NCBI GenBank assembly: GCA_964023275.1
Contig: OZ029916.1
Location: 41,631,896-41,695,895, forward strand
Length of the DNA stretch: 64,000 nucleotides
Direction of reading: 5' to 3'
Source: Norana najaformis
Lineage: Eukaryota > Annelida > Clitellata > Crassiclitellata > Hormogastridae
Of this stretch, positions 36,674 through 40,450 are shown one piece after another. Below the pieces are notes generated by a model. The model was not told the DNA's origin. It saw only the letters and a program-made list of their open reading frames with translations, and made no database searches. Each line of letters opens with the position of its first letter. Position 1 is the first letter of the stretch. Both the position numbers and the translations under genes were made by a program.

Positions 36674-37724
36674 GTCTGTCTGCCTGCCTGCCTGTCTGCC
36701 TGCCGGCCTGCATGTATGTATGTATGTACCAGGTATGTACTTTATGTATGTATGCATGTACGCGTGTGTGTATGTATGTATGTATGATTGTATGCATGTG
36801 TGCATGTATATATGTATGTATGTATGTATGCATGCGTGTATGTGTATGTATGTACGTATCTGGGCATCTAAGGACCTCTAAAAAGCGCCGTGTACATGAC
36901 TGTCTAAGACATTTAAACATATGCCTTATCATTCCTTATGTCTCACATGTCCGTCTGTCCCAACATATGTCCCAACATATGAAGAAATGTAACTTGAACT
37001 GAAGTAGAACGAACTGTAGGCCAACGTATGTTCACAGGAAGACTGTATATGTATGCGTCAAAGCATTTATAGTGCGCCTTTCAAGAGCTGACACTACATA
37101 GTCTGGTCAGAAAGTTGGCAGGCATCTGTCTGGAGCACATTCAAAGTCCCCTGTTACTAGACAGTTTTTATGTTAGAGCACTATATAAACCCACATTAGT
37201 ATCCGGCTGTAGACCACAGTGGTGATCGCGCTTTGTTATCAGACATTTGCTTTCCATGAGAGTTCTGAGCTGACATTAGTGTCTGCTGTTTCCATGCATT
37301 ACGTTTGCAAATGTCGACTGTTGCGTTAGGTATTATTATAGTGGCGCTAAAGAAGTTCTCCTACTTGATCAAGCGTGCACTAACTACTCACCTGAGCCGA
37401 ATGCAGGTAGTCATCATCACGGTTGACTGCTTCTGCCCGCGTTGTTGTTGTGATGTCATCGTCGATGCTGTCACTGTCCGTGACGTCATCGATGAACCTC
37501 ATCTCCTCATCAGCTGACTCTACTATGATCAGTCGGTTATTGTCGTGATGCAGGAGGATGCCGCTACGGTTGCTGAGGCTGCGTTCGGAGGCGGAAGAGG
37601 AGGCAGGACAGGTCATTTTGAAGACTGGCTGCAGATGATGCGTCCGATTCAACGGACTTCCTCCTCCTCCTCCTCCTCCTCCTCCTCTTTCGCCTCCTCC
37701 AGCGCTATCTGACGACGACGCCAT
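355..37724 (-). CDS. RALGAPA: Ral GTPase-activating protein subunit alpha (RALGAPA1/2 orthologue), 34 exons, C-terminus outside window
   Basis: RalGAP alpha pairs with RalGAP beta to switch off the small GTPases RalA/RalB. The catalytic Rap/Ran-GAP domain sits at the C-terminus, which lies past position 1 and is not seen here. Exons (minus strand, 5' to 3'): 37724-37392, 31159-31013, 25499-23772, 20043-19932, 19180-19070, 18308-18256, 17593-17536, 17181-17138, 16279-16177, 15458-15385, 14897-14771, 14136-14111, 14062-13998, 13468-13282, 12986-12915, 12478-12335, 11700-11560, 10952-10879, 10128-10017, 9672-9550, 9217-9094, 8712-8632, 8160-7936, 7458-7030, 5978-5751, 5438-5362, 4660-4624, 3904-3726, 3355-3278, 2833-2681, 2306-2172, 1601-1470, 1039-978, 463-355. 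They sum to 5883 nt = 1961 codons with every phase matching. Motifs shared with the human protein include [39 protein letters not shown] and [10 protein letters not shown]. Exons 4-34 are near certain; linkage of exons 1-3 is inferred from phase-0 junctions. Confidence 0.93.
978..1039 (-). CDS. RALGAPA: RALGAPA exon 33
   Basis: 62 nt, [20 protein letters not shown] then R, matching human [20 protein letters not shown]. Acceptor TTTCAG, donor GTATTT, ends phase 2. Confidence 0.92.
1470..1601 (-). CDS. RALGAPA: RALGAPA exon 32
   Basis: 132 nt, [20 protein letters not shown].. to ..SVSDVYVK, matching human [23 protein letters not shown]. Acceptor CAAG (weak), donor GTCAGG. Confidence 0.96.
2172..2306 (-). 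CDS. RALGAPA: RALGAPA exon 31
   Basis: 135 nt, [20 protein letters not shown].. to ..SAGQNQ, matching human [30 protein letters not shown]. Acceptor GTGCAG, donor GTTAGA. Confidence 0.97.
2681..2833 (-). CDS. RALGAPA: RALGAPA exon 30
   Basis: 153 nt, [20 protein letters not shown].. to ..[14 protein letters not shown], matching human KYKQGKLHAYKLICNTM..FYNIMHCGLLH. Acceptor TTTCAG, donor GTGAGT. Confidence 0.96.
3278..3355 (-). CDS. RALGAPA: RALGAPA exon 29
   Basis: 78 nt, [20 protein letters not shown] then APWVFQ, matching human PPVLIPPLRILTPWLFKA. Acceptor TTTAG, donor GTACTA, phase 0. Confidence 0.93.
3726..3904 (-). CDS. RALGAPA: RALGAPA exon 28
   Basis: 179 nt, [20 protein letters not shown] then [20 protein letters not shown].., matching human [28 protein letters not shown]. 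Starts the helical region that precedes the GAP domain. Acceptor GTGCAG, donor GTTCTA. Confidence 0.97.
4624..4660 (-). CDS. RALGAPA: RALGAPA exon 27 (37 nt)
   Basis: 37 nt, [12 protein letters not shown], acidic. Acceptor TTCCAG, donor GTTTTC; phase 0 in, phase 1 out, which is exactly what exons 26 and 28 need. Confidence 0.68.
5080..5235 (-). repeat. Repeat D copy (intronic short interspersed repeat, reverse)
   Basis: Carries the family hallmarks in reverse: a 'cttcacttgaagc' block, a 'gctatagaagt' end and a short TTAGATTA tail. The family recurs in introns of both genes in this window. Confidence 0.6.
5362..5438 (-). CDS. RALGAPA: RALGAPA exon 26
   Basis: 77 nt, [20 protein letters not shown] then SSVFFE. 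Acceptor ACTAG, donor GTGAGC, ends phase 0. Linker; supported by phase and splice sites. Confidence 0.78.
5560..5700 (+). repeat. Repeat D copy (forward)
   Basis: Forward copy: 'aaaggcattaattgatggtc' and a 'ctaaataaaacc' block followed by 'caatctgaaatcacaatcc'. Diverged from the other copies. Confidence 0.6.
5751..5978 (-). CDS. RALGAPA: RALGAPA exon 25
   Basis: 228 nt, [20 protein letters not shown].. to ..[10 protein letters not shown]. Ser/Thr-rich linker. Acceptor TTTCAG, donor GTACTT; phase 1 both ends. Confidence 0.85.
6025..6310. repeat. Repeat D inverted pair with (GATTA)n end
   Basis: A forward copy (about 6030-6160, 'atcataatgcccaaggcatc') is followed by a reverse copy (about 6205-6285) that ends in a TTAGATTAGATTAGATTAGA run at about 6286-6305. 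The head-to-head arrangement could fold into a hairpin in RNA. Confidence 0.6.
6718..6965 (+). repeat. Repeat D copy (forward)
   Basis: Begins with TCTAATCTAATCT, then 'cataatgcaaaatgcatgaa', 'ggttgcttcaagtga', 'aaccagaagtcaggc' and 'acagacaagtctta'. One of the longer copies. Confidence 0.65.
7030..7458 (-). CDS. RALGAPA: RALGAPA exon 24
   Basis: 429 nt, [20 protein letters not shown].. to ..[10 protein letters not shown]. Ser-rich disordered linker ([16 protein letters not shown]). Acceptor TTTCAG, donor GTATAG; phase 1 both ends. Sequence identity to vertebrates is low, but length and position fit the long central linker. Confidence 0.85.
7560..7905. repeat. Degenerate tandem repeat, unit about 60-70 bp
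   Basis: About five diverged units share 'aaatgaccagcat(a/g)aatt' and 'aacaaacttag..cta' blocks. Lies wholly in RALGAPA intron between exons 24 and 23. Confidence 0.6.
7936..8160 (-). CDS. RALGAPA: RALGAPA exon 23
   Basis: 225 nt, [20 protein letters not shown].. to ..[20 protein letters not shown]. Contains a His run (QHHHHLP) and a [11 protein letters not shown] motif like human RSSSTSDI, within the phospho-regulated linker. Acceptor TTGCAG, donor GTTTGT, phase 1. Confidence 0.85.
8189..8280. repeat. (TATG)n microsatellite
   Basis: Interrupted tetranucleotide tract immediately upstream (in gene orientation) of the exon 23 acceptor. Confidence 0.9.
8632..8712 (-). CDS. RALGAPA: RALGAPA exon 22
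   Basis: 81 nt, [20 protein letters not shown] then YGHPPPR, phase 1 at both ends, acceptor TCTCAG and donor GTAAGA. Weakly conserved linker; supported by splice sites and phase. Confidence 0.72.
8960..9050 (+). repeat. Repeat D fragment
   Basis: Short copy: 'acttctatgttgccattatc', 'gtaatgcacaagtcatca' and 'ggccacctcaaagcaaaacc'. Confidence 0.55.
9094..9217 (-). CDS. RALGAPA: RALGAPA exon 21
   Basis: 124 nt, [20 protein letters not shown].. then basic [14 protein letters not shown], matching human METLTKVLARNLYSLDL. Acceptor TTTCAG, donor GTTGGA, ends phase 1. Confidence 0.93.
9550..9672 (-). CDS. RALGAPA: RALGAPA exon 20
   Basis: 123 nt, [20 protein letters not shown].. to ..[13 protein letters not shown]; nearly the same as human TLIVAWIKANLN and [11 protein letters not shown]. 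One of the strongest identity blocks. Acceptor AACAG, donor GTAAGT, phase 0. Confidence 0.97.
9808..10010 (+). repeat. Repeat D copy (forward)
   Basis: 'acttctatagtgccgttatc', 'gcaaaaggcatcaatca', 'cagttgctcgtaagcaat', 'gagtccccgaagactggaag' and 'caatctgaaaaagatgagac' in order. Among the better preserved copies; abuts the exon 19 donor. Confidence 0.65.
10017..10128 (-). CDS. RALGAPA: RALGAPA exon 19
   Basis: 112 nt, [20 protein letters not shown].. to ..GELASTLLQ, matching human EQMLLVLLRVTESVLK..GRLAGPLFQ. Acceptor GCACAG, donor GTATAT. Confidence 0.95.
10440..10850. repeat. 400-bp pyrimidine-rich tract
   Basis: Strong C/T bias on the plus strand with CCTT/CTCC clusters; in the gene-sense strand it is purine-rich. 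It creates a long open frame that I do not take as coding. Confidence 0.6.
10879..10952 (-). CDS. RALGAPA: RALGAPA exon 18
   Basis: 74 nt, [20 protein letters not shown] then TRQTW, matching human [24 protein letters not shown]. Acceptor TTGTAG, donor GTACGT, ends phase 2. Confidence 0.95.
11150..11515 (-). mobile_element. tRNA-derived SINE remnants (two heads)
   Basis: On the minus strand, about 11515-11430 reads like a tRNA head: A-box-like TAGTCTAGTGGC, then a B-box-like GGGGCTTCAAATCCC. A second, more decayed head lies at about 11330-11240. No tRNA cloverleaf is intact. Confidence 0.5.
11560..11700 (-). CDS. RALGAPA: RALGAPA exon 17
   Basis: 141 nt, [20 protein letters not shown].. to ..[10 protein letters not shown], matching human [21 protein letters not shown]. 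Acceptor TTTAG, donor GTTTGC, phase 0. Confidence 0.93.
12120..12192. repeat. (AATC)n microsatellite
   Basis: CAATCAATCAATCAATCA runs with interruptions inside the intron between exons 17 and 16. Confidence 0.85.
12335..12478 (-). CDS. RALGAPA: RALGAPA exon 16
   Basis: 144 nt, [20 protein letters not shown].. to ..[11 protein letters not shown], a low-complexity linker at the place of the variable acidic/Ser linker in human. Acceptor TTTCAG, donor GTGAGG, phase 0 both ends. Confidence 0.85.
12915..12986 (-). CDS. RALGAPA: RALGAPA exon 15
   Basis: 72 nt, [20 protein letters not shown] then HWFQ, matching human [24 protein letters not shown]. Acceptor CACAG; donor GTTGGT is weak but keeps frame. 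Confidence 0.9.
13282..13468 (-). CDS. RALGAPA: RALGAPA exon 14
   Basis: 187 nt. Encodes [20 protein letters not shown].. to [16 protein letters not shown]; the end matches human [21 protein letters not shown]. Acceptor TTTCAG, donor GTGTGA, ends phase 0. Confidence 0.93.
13625..13860. repeat. Degenerate (GATTA)n tract
   Basis: Many ATTAGATT and GATTACAT blocks spread over about 230 bp. Looks like the decayed tail of repeat D without a recognisable body. Confidence 0.55.
13998..14062 (-). CDS. RALGAPA: RALGAPA exon 13
   Basis: 65 nt, [20 protein letters not shown] then EK, matching human ARVIVIRWLVSFWLEP. Acceptor CTGCAG, donor GTAGGT, ends phase 2. Confidence 0.92.
14111..14136 (-). CDS. 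RALGAPA: RALGAPA exon 12 (26-nt microexon)
   Basis: A 26-nt exon, (D)MLPQPLNQ, bounded by TTTTAG and GTGACA. It fits the phase gap between exons 11 (phase 1) and 13 (phase 0) exactly, and corresponds to human LDIPQMRPKP. The following human segment of about 25 residues has no counterpart here. Confidence 0.75.
14500..14650 (-). repeat. Repeat D copy (reverse)
   Basis: 'ttcacttgaagtgcccatca', 'actgatgatacc' and 'cggacttcgaaatacaattt' match the reverse family order. Confidence 0.5.
14771..14897 (-). CDS. RALGAPA: RALGAPA exon 11
   Basis: 127 nt, [20 protein letters not shown] then [22 protein letters not shown], matching human [28 protein letters not shown]. Acceptor TTTTAG, donor GTAAAG, ends phase 1. 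Confidence 0.93.
15385..15458 (-). CDS. RALGAPA: RALGAPA exon 10
   Basis: 74 nt, [20 protein letters not shown] then MVTE, matching the human segment FLEALLKYIVIQ. Acceptor GCTTAG, donor GTATTT, ends phase 0. Confidence 0.85.
15565..15810. repeat. Degenerate (TCTAATC)n and duplicated segment
   Basis: Two approximate copies (15490-15610 and 15650-15760) share 'ttaattaatttattcattac', 'ttctgagtgca' and 'aatccatctgat'. A diverged tandem duplication of about 160 bp with TCTAATC-rich ends. Confidence 0.6.
16060..16170 (+). repeat. Repeat D fragment
   Basis: 'aggcattttttattggtgtc', 'ttcaaagcgaaaccacaga' fit the family core. Confidence 0.5.
16177..16279 (-). CDS. RALGAPA: RALGAPA exon 9
   Basis: 103 nt, [20 protein letters not shown] then [15 protein letters not shown], matching human REGVRLFLLWLQALQNNC..SCLIPGF. 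Acceptor TTTTAG, donor GTAAGT, ends phase 1. Confidence 0.93.
17138..17181 (-). CDS. RALGAPA: RALGAPA exon 8
   Basis: 44 nt, (G)[14 protein letters not shown], matching human LILKKLLHTGNSLK. Acceptor CTTTCAG, donor GTAAGA; begins phase 1, ends phase 0. Confidence 0.92.
17536..17593 (-). CDS. RALGAPA: RALGAPA exon 7
   Basis: 58 nt, [20 protein letters not shown], closely matching human [20 protein letters not shown]. Acceptor TTTGTAG, donor GTGAGT; ends in phase 1. Too short to appear as a stand-alone open frame; it was found by looking for the segment missing between exons 6 and 8. Confidence 0.95.
17715..18060 (+). repeat. Two adjacent repeat D copies
   Basis: Copy one (17715-17890): 'ctaatctaatcattatcata', 'gcttctaagcaaaaccacat', 'ccacagactggaggacaggc', 'gataagcaattggaaaaaga'. 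Copy two (17895-18060) repeats the same blocks. Fills much of the intron upstream of exon 7. Confidence 0.65.
18256..18308 (-). CDS. RALGAPA: RALGAPA exon 6
   Basis: 53 nt, [18 protein letters not shown], matching human KSQREELDAILFIFE. Acceptor TTTCAG, donor GTAAGA; starts phase 1, ends phase 0. Confidence 0.93.
18779..18840 (+). repeat. Element E copy (60-bp hairpin unit)
   Basis: 'acatgtacagcaccctttt' then 'gctctataaattgtct'; same unit as at 23307 and 62195. Confidence 0.6.
19070..19180 (-). CDS. RALGAPA: RALGAPA exon 5
   Basis: Encodes [20 protein letters not shown] then [17 protein letters not shown], matching human [20 protein letters not shown]. Acceptor TGCAG, donor GTGAGC, phase 1 at both ends. 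Confidence 0.95.
19391..19610 (-). pseudogene. L2/CR1-like LINE ORF2 C-terminal remnant
   Basis: Minus-strand frame contains [20 protein letters not shown] and [11 protein letters not shown], the end of LINE ORF2 proteins (usual form: WN.LP then FK..LKT.LF). Short, no RT core, inside RALGAPA intron 4. Confidence 0.6.
19932..20043 (-). CDS. RALGAPA: RALGAPA exon 4 (conserved N-terminus begins)
   Basis: Encodes [20 protein letters not shown] then [17 protein letters not shown]. This aligns with the very start of human RalGAP alpha (..[22 protein letters not shown]). The human initiator Met would fall near VF here, but this exon has no Met there, so translation must begin upstream. Acceptor CCAG, donor GTGAGC, ends in phase 1. 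Confidence 0.93.
21886..22060 (+). mobile_element. SINE-A copy (tRNA-derived)
   Basis: tRNA-like head 'gagcactcggcttgtaac' with B-box-like 'gaggttcggacttctc', body 'gccatcgactgatgct' and 3' end 'cttaataaatgcagaaataa'. Two further copies lie at 31833 and 35985. Confidence 0.75.
22372..22472. repeat. (TTA)n microsatellite, about 33 units
   Basis: Nearly perfect TTA tract. It makes artificial poly-Leu/poly-Ile frames. Confidence 0.97.
22545..22735. repeat. GGAAG/GGAT purine-rich tract
   Basis: GGGAGG, GGAAGGAAGG and GGATGGATGG repeats on the plus strand. Confidence 0.9.
22744..22848. repeat. (GGTAA)n pentamer array
   Basis: About 18 pentamers, degrading to GGTAT at the right end. On the minus strand this is the same (CCTTA)n tail seen on SINE-B copies. 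Confidence 0.95.
23105..23258 (-). repeat. Repeat D copy (reverse)
   Basis: 'tttgacttgaagctaacatc', 'ccttgggcattatgatacc', 'gcgccatagaagtcttta' then TTAGATTAGATTAGA. Confidence 0.65.
23307..23376 (+). repeat. Element E copy (60-bp hairpin unit)
   Basis: 'gtacagcgcccttttttcga' followed by 'ggcgctatataaattgtc' and TTATTATTA. AGCGCC and GGCGCT can pair. Confidence 0.75.
23370..23516. repeat. (TAG)n microsatellite
   Basis: About 47 TAG units with a few TAA and TGG changes. It produces poly-Ser and poly-Tyr frames that are not genes. Confidence 0.95.
23772..25499 (-). CDS. RALGAPA: RALGAPA exon 3: 576-codon disordered, Ser/Arg-rich extension
   Basis: A long open exon between TTTCAG (25500-25501) and a GTAAGT donor, phase 0 at both ends. 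No folded domain is recognised; it is rich in Ser, Arg, Lys and Pro. Basophilic-kinase-like motifs stand out: KRRIS, GRVRSMS and YRPRAHS (both RxRxxS), RRKSSSLP, and NKRRRST near the exon end. Its last codons (TLAEIA) join in frame to exon 4. A 1.7 kb exon is unlike the 26-429 nt exons that follow. That an ORF this long has survived with strong splice sites supports it as real coding sequence. Membership in RALGAPA rather than a separate gene is an inference. Confidence 0.75.
25530..26664 (-). pseudogene. Decayed non-LTR retrotransposon: RT C-terminus plus RLE-like region
   Basis: Minus-strand fragments in the order expected for one element. At 26664-26440: [20 protein letters not shown] then [10 protein letters not shown]. 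At about 26100-26050: HGLSG. At about 25975-25900: [18 protein letters not shown], a TGA where Trp is usual, then ARVVDTFAD. At 25860-25530: [21 protein letters not shown]. The PD..VD pattern resembles the restriction-like endonuclease region of R2/NeSL-type LINEs. Stops and frameshifts show it is dead. Sequence up to about 27070 may be its 5' part. Confidence 0.7.
27164..27246. repeat. (ACT)n(AAT)n compound microsatellite
   Basis: About 15 ACT then 13 AAT units, both runs clean. Confidence 0.95.
27640..28055. repeat. (TA)n arrays flanking 150 bp of unique DNA
   Basis: TA runs at 27640-27665, 27810-27882 and 28020-28050. Confidence 0.95.
28571..29062 (-). pseudogene. hAT-family DNA transposon remnant (transposase C-terminus and terminal repeat)
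   Basis: The minus strand at 29062-28932 reads [20 protein letters not shown], then [23 protein letters not shown] and stop. This is the hAT C-terminal dimerisation domain ([10 protein letters not shown] is the signature). At 28571 the plus strand reads CAGTGTTGGGATAAATAGTC, the usual hAT terminal inverted repeat start, followed by AGTAAAT-like subterminal repeats. The subterminal part is split by a roughly 130-bp insert (about 28660-28785) that carries AATAAAG and a (CATT)n end. The N-terminal and catalytic parts are missing. Confidence 0.85.
29130..29350 (+). mobile_element. SINE-B copy (tRNA-derived), diverged
   Basis: Head 'gctgcacggtgatctgttcg', B-box-like 'gagttcgaacctg', body 'tggtaccgacataagct' and 'gggcccgtgcccagtatctt'. 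Confidence 0.7.
29498..29800 (+). mobile_element. SINE-B copy
   Basis: Head 'ggcacgctggtttttcggta', B box 'gcgggttcgattcagtgtaa', body 'ttggtaccggcttaagctgt', 'ggccccgtgtccaggacctt', 'gagtgcctcccctacg'. Ends in an ACGAACGAA run rather than (CCTTA)n. Confidence 0.78.
30217..30692. repeat. (GAT/GAC)n trinucleotide tract, 475 bp
   Basis: GAT and GAC units interrupted by GTTGCTGCT blocks; open over its length on both strands (poly-Asp, poly-Met, poly-Ile, poly-His). Two copies of a roughly 120-bp higher block (30260-30340 and 30395-30470) share 'tatgatgatgatgaagac' and 'tgctgttcttgtt'. Confidence 0.9.
30845..30968. repeat. (ACAATT)n degenerate hexamer tract
   Basis: ATTACAATTACAATTGCAAT-type repeats just downstream of exon 2 in gene orientation. 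Confidence 0.85.
31013..31159 (-). CDS. RALGAPA: RALGAPA exon 2 (N-terminal extension)
   Basis: An open block of 49 codons ([20 protein letters not shown].. to ..NMHMATSYP) between an AG acceptor at 31160-31161 and a GTAAGA donor. Both ends are phase 0, so it joins exons 1 and 3 without a shift. It is Ser/Ala-rich and probably disordered. The second codon is an ATG, so transcription starting just upstream could also use it as a start. Confidence 0.6.
31280..31362. repeat. (CA)n(TA)n microsatellite
   Basis: About 31 CA units followed by 9 TA units. Confidence 0.97.
31575..31800. repeat. Degenerate decamer array (AACTGAATCC-like)
   Basis: About twenty imperfect 10-11 bp units: AACTGAATCA, GTTGAATCAAA, GCTGAATCCAA and so on. 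Confidence 0.75.
31833..32012 (+). mobile_element. SINE-A copy (tRNA-derived)
   Basis: Head 'gggcacggtagtcaactgga', B box 'acgggttcgaatttcccc', body 'gcgccatcgactgatgcta', end 'cctaataaatgcagaaataa'. Best preserved of the three SINE-A copies. Confidence 0.82.
32632..32870 (+). mobile_element. tRNA-derived SINE with (TCG)n tail
   Basis: A box 'gtggtgtagtggtatggtat', B box 'gcggcttcgaatctgcc', body 'gaaggcaacggaaaaccatc' and tail CATCGTCGTCATCGTCGTCG. One copy only; different body from SINE-A and SINE-B. Confidence 0.72.
33355..33655 (+). mobile_element. L2/CR1-like LINE 3' end (copy 1)
   Basis: 3' UTR block 'cttttgcctatcgattttgt', 'aataagctggtccccgcgac', 'gagcgctgtagaaatctcgg' and tail ACAATTACGATTACGATC, with ORF2 end remnants before it. 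Same unit at 38925, 40815, 43255, 54825, 55985 and 58475. Confidence 0.8.
34630..34680. repeat. (CA)n microsatellite
   Basis: Short ACACAC tract. Confidence 0.9.
35358..35525. repeat. (CTGT)n/(CTCT)n microsatellite
   Basis: TCTGTCTGTCTGTCTGTC grading into CTCTCTCTCT. Confidence 0.95.
35845..35895. repeat. (CTGT)n microsatellite
   Basis: GTCTGTCTGTC runs. Confidence 0.92.
35985..36168 (+). mobile_element. SINE-A copy (diverged)
   Basis: 'gctgcgtagccgactggtct', 'gagcgctcgccttttaactc', 'gctgctcatcgattgatgtt', 'cgaaataataataag'. Confidence 0.7.
36635..36868. repeat. (CTGT)n then (TATG)n compound array
   Basis: GTCTGTCTGTCTGTCTGTC, CCTGCCTGCCTG, then TATGTATGTATG with CATG variants. Confidence 0.95.
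37392..37724 (-). CDS. RALGAPA: RALGAPA exon 1 (putative start codon, N-terminal extension)
   Basis: Proposed first coding exon, 111 codons. It opens with ATG ([15 protein letters not shown]), holds a run of nine glycines encoded by a (CCT)n tract on the plus strand, then an acidic stretch ([12 protein letters not shown]), and ends in phase 0 at a GTGAGT donor. No homologue is recognised. The start is chosen as the first ATG of the open frame; a (GACA)n microsatellite lies directly upstream, so the 5' UTR is repeat-bearing. It could instead belong to a separate upstream gene. Confidence 0.6.
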
Positions 37725-37735
37725 TCTGCTACAGT

Positions 37736-38032
37736 GACAGACAGACGTCTGCACTAGACACAGGCAGACAGATAGACAGACACACAGACAGACAGATAGA
37801 CTCACAGACAGACAGACACACAGACAGACAGACACACAGAGGCAAGCGAACAGACAGACAGACGAACAGAAAGTGACGGACGGACAGACATAAACGGACA
37901 GGATATAATGACATCAAGATATAGAAATGGACGGAGGGACGGACGGATAGACAGACGTACAGAGACGAACAGAGCGACAGACAGACAGACAGATGGACGG
38001 GCAAAGACAGACAGGCACATACACATAGGCAT
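37736..38032. repeat. (GACA)n array directly upstream of the RALGAPA start
   Basis: Roughly 300 bp of GACAGACA with GACG and CACA variants. It begins 12 bp upstream of the proposed ATG, so it would fall in the 5' UTR or core promoter. No TATA box or initiator was identified. Confidence 0.92.
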
Positions 38033-38206
38033 ACCTGCGCAGGTAGACAGAAAGATGGAAGACTGAAATTGGAGACCTTCACTCATGCTGACCGGTAAAC
38101 AATGTGCTTCCCTGCCTATATAGATCATGCTATAAAACTCTGTTATGCTATAGGCCTATAATACAACCAAGGCATGTCCAGTGCTACAGGCCTACTTAAT
38201 GCTACA

Positions 38207-38322
<116 letters not shown>

Positions 38323-38924
38323 CACGTTAAAGACCTATATAACGTTATGAGGCCATTGGCCCTTTGAAGTTGCCGCCTTTCATTTTCCATGGAGCAGTTG
38401 AGATACATTGCGAATAGGTATCATAAATTCAATGAGTTGCATCCAAATAGTTCTGCGTAGTGGAATCAGTAGAGAGGCATAACGAAAGCACGTCCCCTAA
38501 ATTCGACCTTCGAGGGGTTAATAGAAGGCGCTATATAAACGTCCAGATGCATTTATATTGCGCCTACCAACGTCGCATCAACAATACCAAGCAGAATCTG
38601 ATGGTGGCAAGGTTTCGTTGATAGGACGTTGAATGGAGCAGCGAAGTCAACAAGACAGCTGTCTGTGTCTGTCTGTCTGTCTCTGTATCTTTCTCTGTCT
38701 CTGTCTCTGGTCAACACAGGTCAATGTTCGGGCGCGTGACTGGAATACCAAGCCACCCGGCAACTAATGAGTCTTTCGTACTTTATTGGTCGGTATGATA
38801 ATTAGCATCGCAAGATGGGAGGTTAAAAGGACATCCTGTGTATCGCTGGATTGCTGCGGTATTGTCTGCGTCTCAGCCGATTGATCCTTCGAGCTCAGGA
38901 CAACGTTTAAACATCATCGTAATC

Positions 38925-39345
38925 GTAATCGTATTGTAATCGTAATCGTAATTCCGAGATTTCTACAGCGTCCCACGAAAGCCACGCCGCGGGGACCAGC
39001 TTATTCACAGGCGCTCAGTCAAAACAAAATCGATAGGCAAAAGGGTTCGGGTCCAGGTCAAGATCCAACAGTCAGACGGAGAGACAGCGTGGCAACTATG
39101 GGGTGGGGTGGTGTTTGGGGTTGGAGAGCAGAGAGAGACAAGAGGAAGAAAGCGTAATATGTTTTCAGCTTTGAGTGAAAGACCGATGCAGAAATTGCAA
39201 GCGGTGGAGCATCGATGAGTTTGTATGATGGGTCAGAAAACTGTCGCAGTTCTGGGGAGTTTATTCCAGAGTGGTGGGGCAGCTGTGGCTGAGGAGGGAT
39301 TACCGATTTCAAGGAGTTGAGGACAGCGCTGCTGAGGAGTTTCTT
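38925..39345 (-). mobile_element. L2/CR1-like LINE 3' end (copy 2) with ORF2 C-terminus
   Basis: Minus strand: HHSGINSPELRQFSDPSYKL, ISASVFHSKLKTYYAF, then the 3' block (aagccacgccgcggggacc, aaacaaaatcgataggcaaa) ending in (TACGAT)n at 38925-38955. Confidence 0.82.
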
Positions 39346-39614
39346 TAGAGGCGTGTAAACAACATGTGTTACTTTTTATATGCGCATGCGTCAGACTTAC
39401 GACTGCAAGTCCTGGACACGCCCACGGGTTAATTGACCTAATTGGTCACGTGCACAGAATCTGTTTTTTTTTCGGGGTCTGGCCTTCAGGAGCATAAGCC
39501 TACACAAGTCAAACAACAAGCAGGCTAACCACTGCATGGGCTCTAGGCCTGTGCGTGCCTAGGCTGCATACATTGGTCCAATTACACGCTATAGAATGTT
39601 GTACTTTTTACATC

Positions 39615-39900
39615 GGGTTCGCGTTGATCCAGTTGTTGTTATCTTGAAGAACTGTTGACCCAGAGGTCACGGGTTCAAATTCACGCCAGGACAGAATGGC
39701 AGTTCAAGATTCTGTTTCACTTGCGCCCCCAAATGAACTCGGTTATAAAATGAGTACACCGACCGTACACTGCCGGTTGGAAGATGAGACGGTGGGGAGC
39801 GGACAGGCCACCCAAGATCATATGCCAAGGTTAAGAAAATGAAGTCGCTTTATCACTTCATACCCATGGCTTCTTCTTGGGTTTAGTCTATAGGACTTCT
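39615..39900 (+). mobile_element. tRNA-derived SINE (single copy)
   Basis: B box 'gtcacgggttcaaattcacg', then 'aaatgaactcggttataaaa' and 'gacggtggggagcggacag'. Head partly decayed. Confidence 0.5.
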
Positions 39901-40124
39901 CTCTACTTCCTATCACACGCGTCATGACTATGTATGAATATTTTATGCATCTGTTTGGGGTGGTAGATGCGTAGTTTTTTCACCTCTGAGTCCGAGGTTC
40001 GAATCCAGGTGCGACACTTGTGAAATTGACAATTCGCTTTCAGGTAATGTAAAACCAGAAAGGATAGGTTGTCCCAGTTTTTTAATACTACAGGTAATAT
40101 ATTTGATTTTGGTAAGTAAACCAG

Positions 40125-40450
40125 CGCAGCACGGTGGTCTATCGGTAAAGCGTTTGATCAATGATCATACGTTTGCGGGTTCGACTCCGTGTAACGACCC
40201 TGGGTAAGTTGTTTGCGCACACCATGCCTCTGGTAGCGGGCATAAGCTGGGAAGTAAATGACAAGCCTTGCGATGCATTGGCCCCGTGTCTAGGATCTTG
40301 GGAATCGTCCATTGCCGGCTCAAGGGCCCAAGGAAAAGGAAATGAGCGCCTCCCCTACTTCTCACTTGTGGGATGTGGTATGCTTTACTTGAGTAAACCA
40401 CTGCCTTACCTTACCTTACCCTACATTTTCTACCTTACTCTACCCTACTC
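40125..40450 (+). mobile_element. SINE-B copy with (CCTTA)n tail
   Basis: A box 'agcacggtggtctatcggta', B box 'gcgggttcgactccgtgtaa', body 'ggccccgtgtctaggatctt', 'atgagcgcctcccctacttc', then CCTTACCTTACC. Full-length-looking reference copy. Confidence 0.85.

Larger units (their letters stand above)
31160..37391. other. RALGAPA intron 1
   Basis: 6.2 kb, holding SINEs, one L2-like LINE end, microsatellites and a decamer array (separate entries). 32870-33350 and 33660-34640 contain nothing I can name. Confidence 0.65.

Noticed and set aside
35342..38128. Cys/Leu/Val/Ser-rich frames in (CTGT)n and (GACA)n
   Set aside because: Tetranucleotide repeats read in all frames without stops.
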